NCBI GenBank assembly: GCA_003503355.1
Contig: DOCS01000151.1
Location: forward strand, 1,594-7,098
Length of the DNA stretch: 5,505 nt
Direction: 5' to 3'
DNA from: Opitutia bacterium
Lineage (GTDB): Bacteria > Verrucomicrobiota > Verrucomicrobiia > Opitutales > Coraliomargaritaceae
The notes beneath the pieces are model-generated. The model made no database searches. It was given only the letters and a program-made list of their open reading frames with translations, and was not told the origin of the DNA. The stretch's first letter is position 1; the number at the start of each line of letters is the position of its first letter. A program made the position numbers and the translations under genes. Of the stretch, positions 4,956-5,505 are shown in pieces.

Positions 4956-5505
4956 TTAATAGCCGCGGTTGGGTGCTAGCCAGCGCTCGGTTTCTTTGAG
5001 GCTTTGCCCTTTGCGGGCGGCGTATTCTTCGAATTGATCTTTGTTCAGCGGGCCGACGTGGGTGTATTTGGCTTCGGGGTGGGCGAAGTACAGACCACTC
5101 ACACAACTGCCGGGGGTCATGGCGAAGTTTTCGGTGAGCGCGGCGCCGGTGTTGGCCTCGGCGTTGAGCAGCTCCCAGATTATGGCTTTTTCGGTGTGGT
5201 CGGGGGTGGCCGGGTAGCCCGACGCTGGGCGGATGCCACGGTATTTCTCTTTGATCAGGTCCTCGTTGCTGAGTGCCTCGTCGGCTGCGTAACCCCACAG
5301 CTCTTTGCGTACCTTGTGGTGTGTGTATTCAGCGAGGCCTTCGGCAAAGCGGTCGCCGATTGCTTTGACCATGATCGAGCTGTAGTCGTCGTGGGCGTCT
5401 TCAAACTCTTTGGCAAAGGCATCGACGCCCTCGATACAGGCGACGAAGGCGCCGCAGGCATCGACTTGGCCGCTGTCTTTGGGGGCGATGAAATCGCTCA
5501 TCGCA
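4956..5505 (-). CDS. metH: Cobalamin-dependent methionine synthase, C-terminal activation domain (5' end outside window)
   Basis: The last 182 codons are visible, ending in TAA at 4958-4956; the frame is open to the window edge, so the ATG at 5501 is internal. The sequence follows E. coli MetH closely along the AdoMet-binding activation domain. [10 protein letters not shown] opens it. [23 protein letters not shown] and [20 protein letters not shown] form the helical part. [15 protein letters not shown] is the AdoMet-binding Arg-x-x-x-Gly motif, with Thr where E. coli has Cys. [25 protein letters not shown] and the terminal [10 protein letters not shown] complete it. The enzyme moves methyl from 5-methyltetrahydrofolate via methylcobalamin to homocysteine; this domain re-methylates oxidised cobalamin using AdoMet. 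The substrate and B12 domains, and any cobalamin riboswitch, lie to the right of the window. A GTAG-headed palindrome follows the 3' end. Confidence 0.96.
   Translation of the reverse strand, partial: AMSDFIAPKDSGQVDACGAFVACIEGVDAFAKEFEDAHDDYSSIMVKAIGDRFAEGLAEYTHHKVRKELWGYAADEALSNEDLIKEKYRGIRPASGYPATPDHTEKAIIWELLNAEANTGAALTENFAMTPGSCVSGLYFAHPEAKYTHVGPLNKDQFEEYAARKGQSLKETERWLAPNRGY

Noticed and set aside
4858..5298. Open frame of 146 codons on the - strand
   Set aside because: It is a shadow of metH in another frame; the peptide is Arg/Pro/Gln-rich with no domain.

Overview
The window most resembles a chromosomal stretch from a Verrucomicrobiota bacterium, probably an Opitutales/Puniceicoccales-type marine lineage. 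This is an inference. It rests on the secreted protein with the Verrucomicrobia-style 'LSW...DRTYSILHSSDL' module, on the absence of Shine-Dalgarno sequences before every visible start, on signal peptides and an outer-membrane barrel (a Gram-negative envelope), and on GTAG-headed palindromic repeats between genes. No rRNA or marker gene confirms it.

Layout from left to right: (1) the 3' end of a HAD-family hydrolase on the + strand runs tail-to-tail into, and overlaps by 29 bp, a - strand gene for a secreted papain/C39-like cysteine-peptidase-fold protein. (2) That gene shares a 137-bp divergent intergenic region with a + strand outer-membrane beta-barrel gene, which ends at a clear intrinsic terminator. 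(3) About 575 bp without a protein gene (2133-2707) holds a REP/iREP palindromic pair, an orphan promoter-plus-terminator unit that could make a small RNA of about 64 nt, and two tandem repeat units. (4) A short - strand gene encodes a YjdJ/NATD1-type GNAT acetyltransferase. (5) About 614 bp has no convincing gene (3032-3645); its one clear structure is four copies of GTGGAAC arranged as two 14-bp-spaced pairs. (6) A more A/T-rich + strand gene encodes a secreted protein with a Verrucomicrobia-type module, a cadherin-like module and an unrecognised C-terminal domain. (7) 284 bp of hairpins includes a second copy of the repeat family as a 67-bp palindrome. (8) The 3' end of a - strand cobalamin-dependent methionine synthase gene (metH) runs off the right edge.

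The genes do not form one pathway or operon. They look like single-gene transcription units: housekeeping metabolism (metH), envelope proteins and small accessory genes, separated by repeat-rich spacers. The most interesting signals are non-coding: the GTAG-headed palindromes (REP/BIME-like, possibly mobilised by a RAYT-type transposase encoded elsewhere), the orphan promoter-terminator unit, and the paired GTGGAAC boxes upstream of the acetyltransferase gene.
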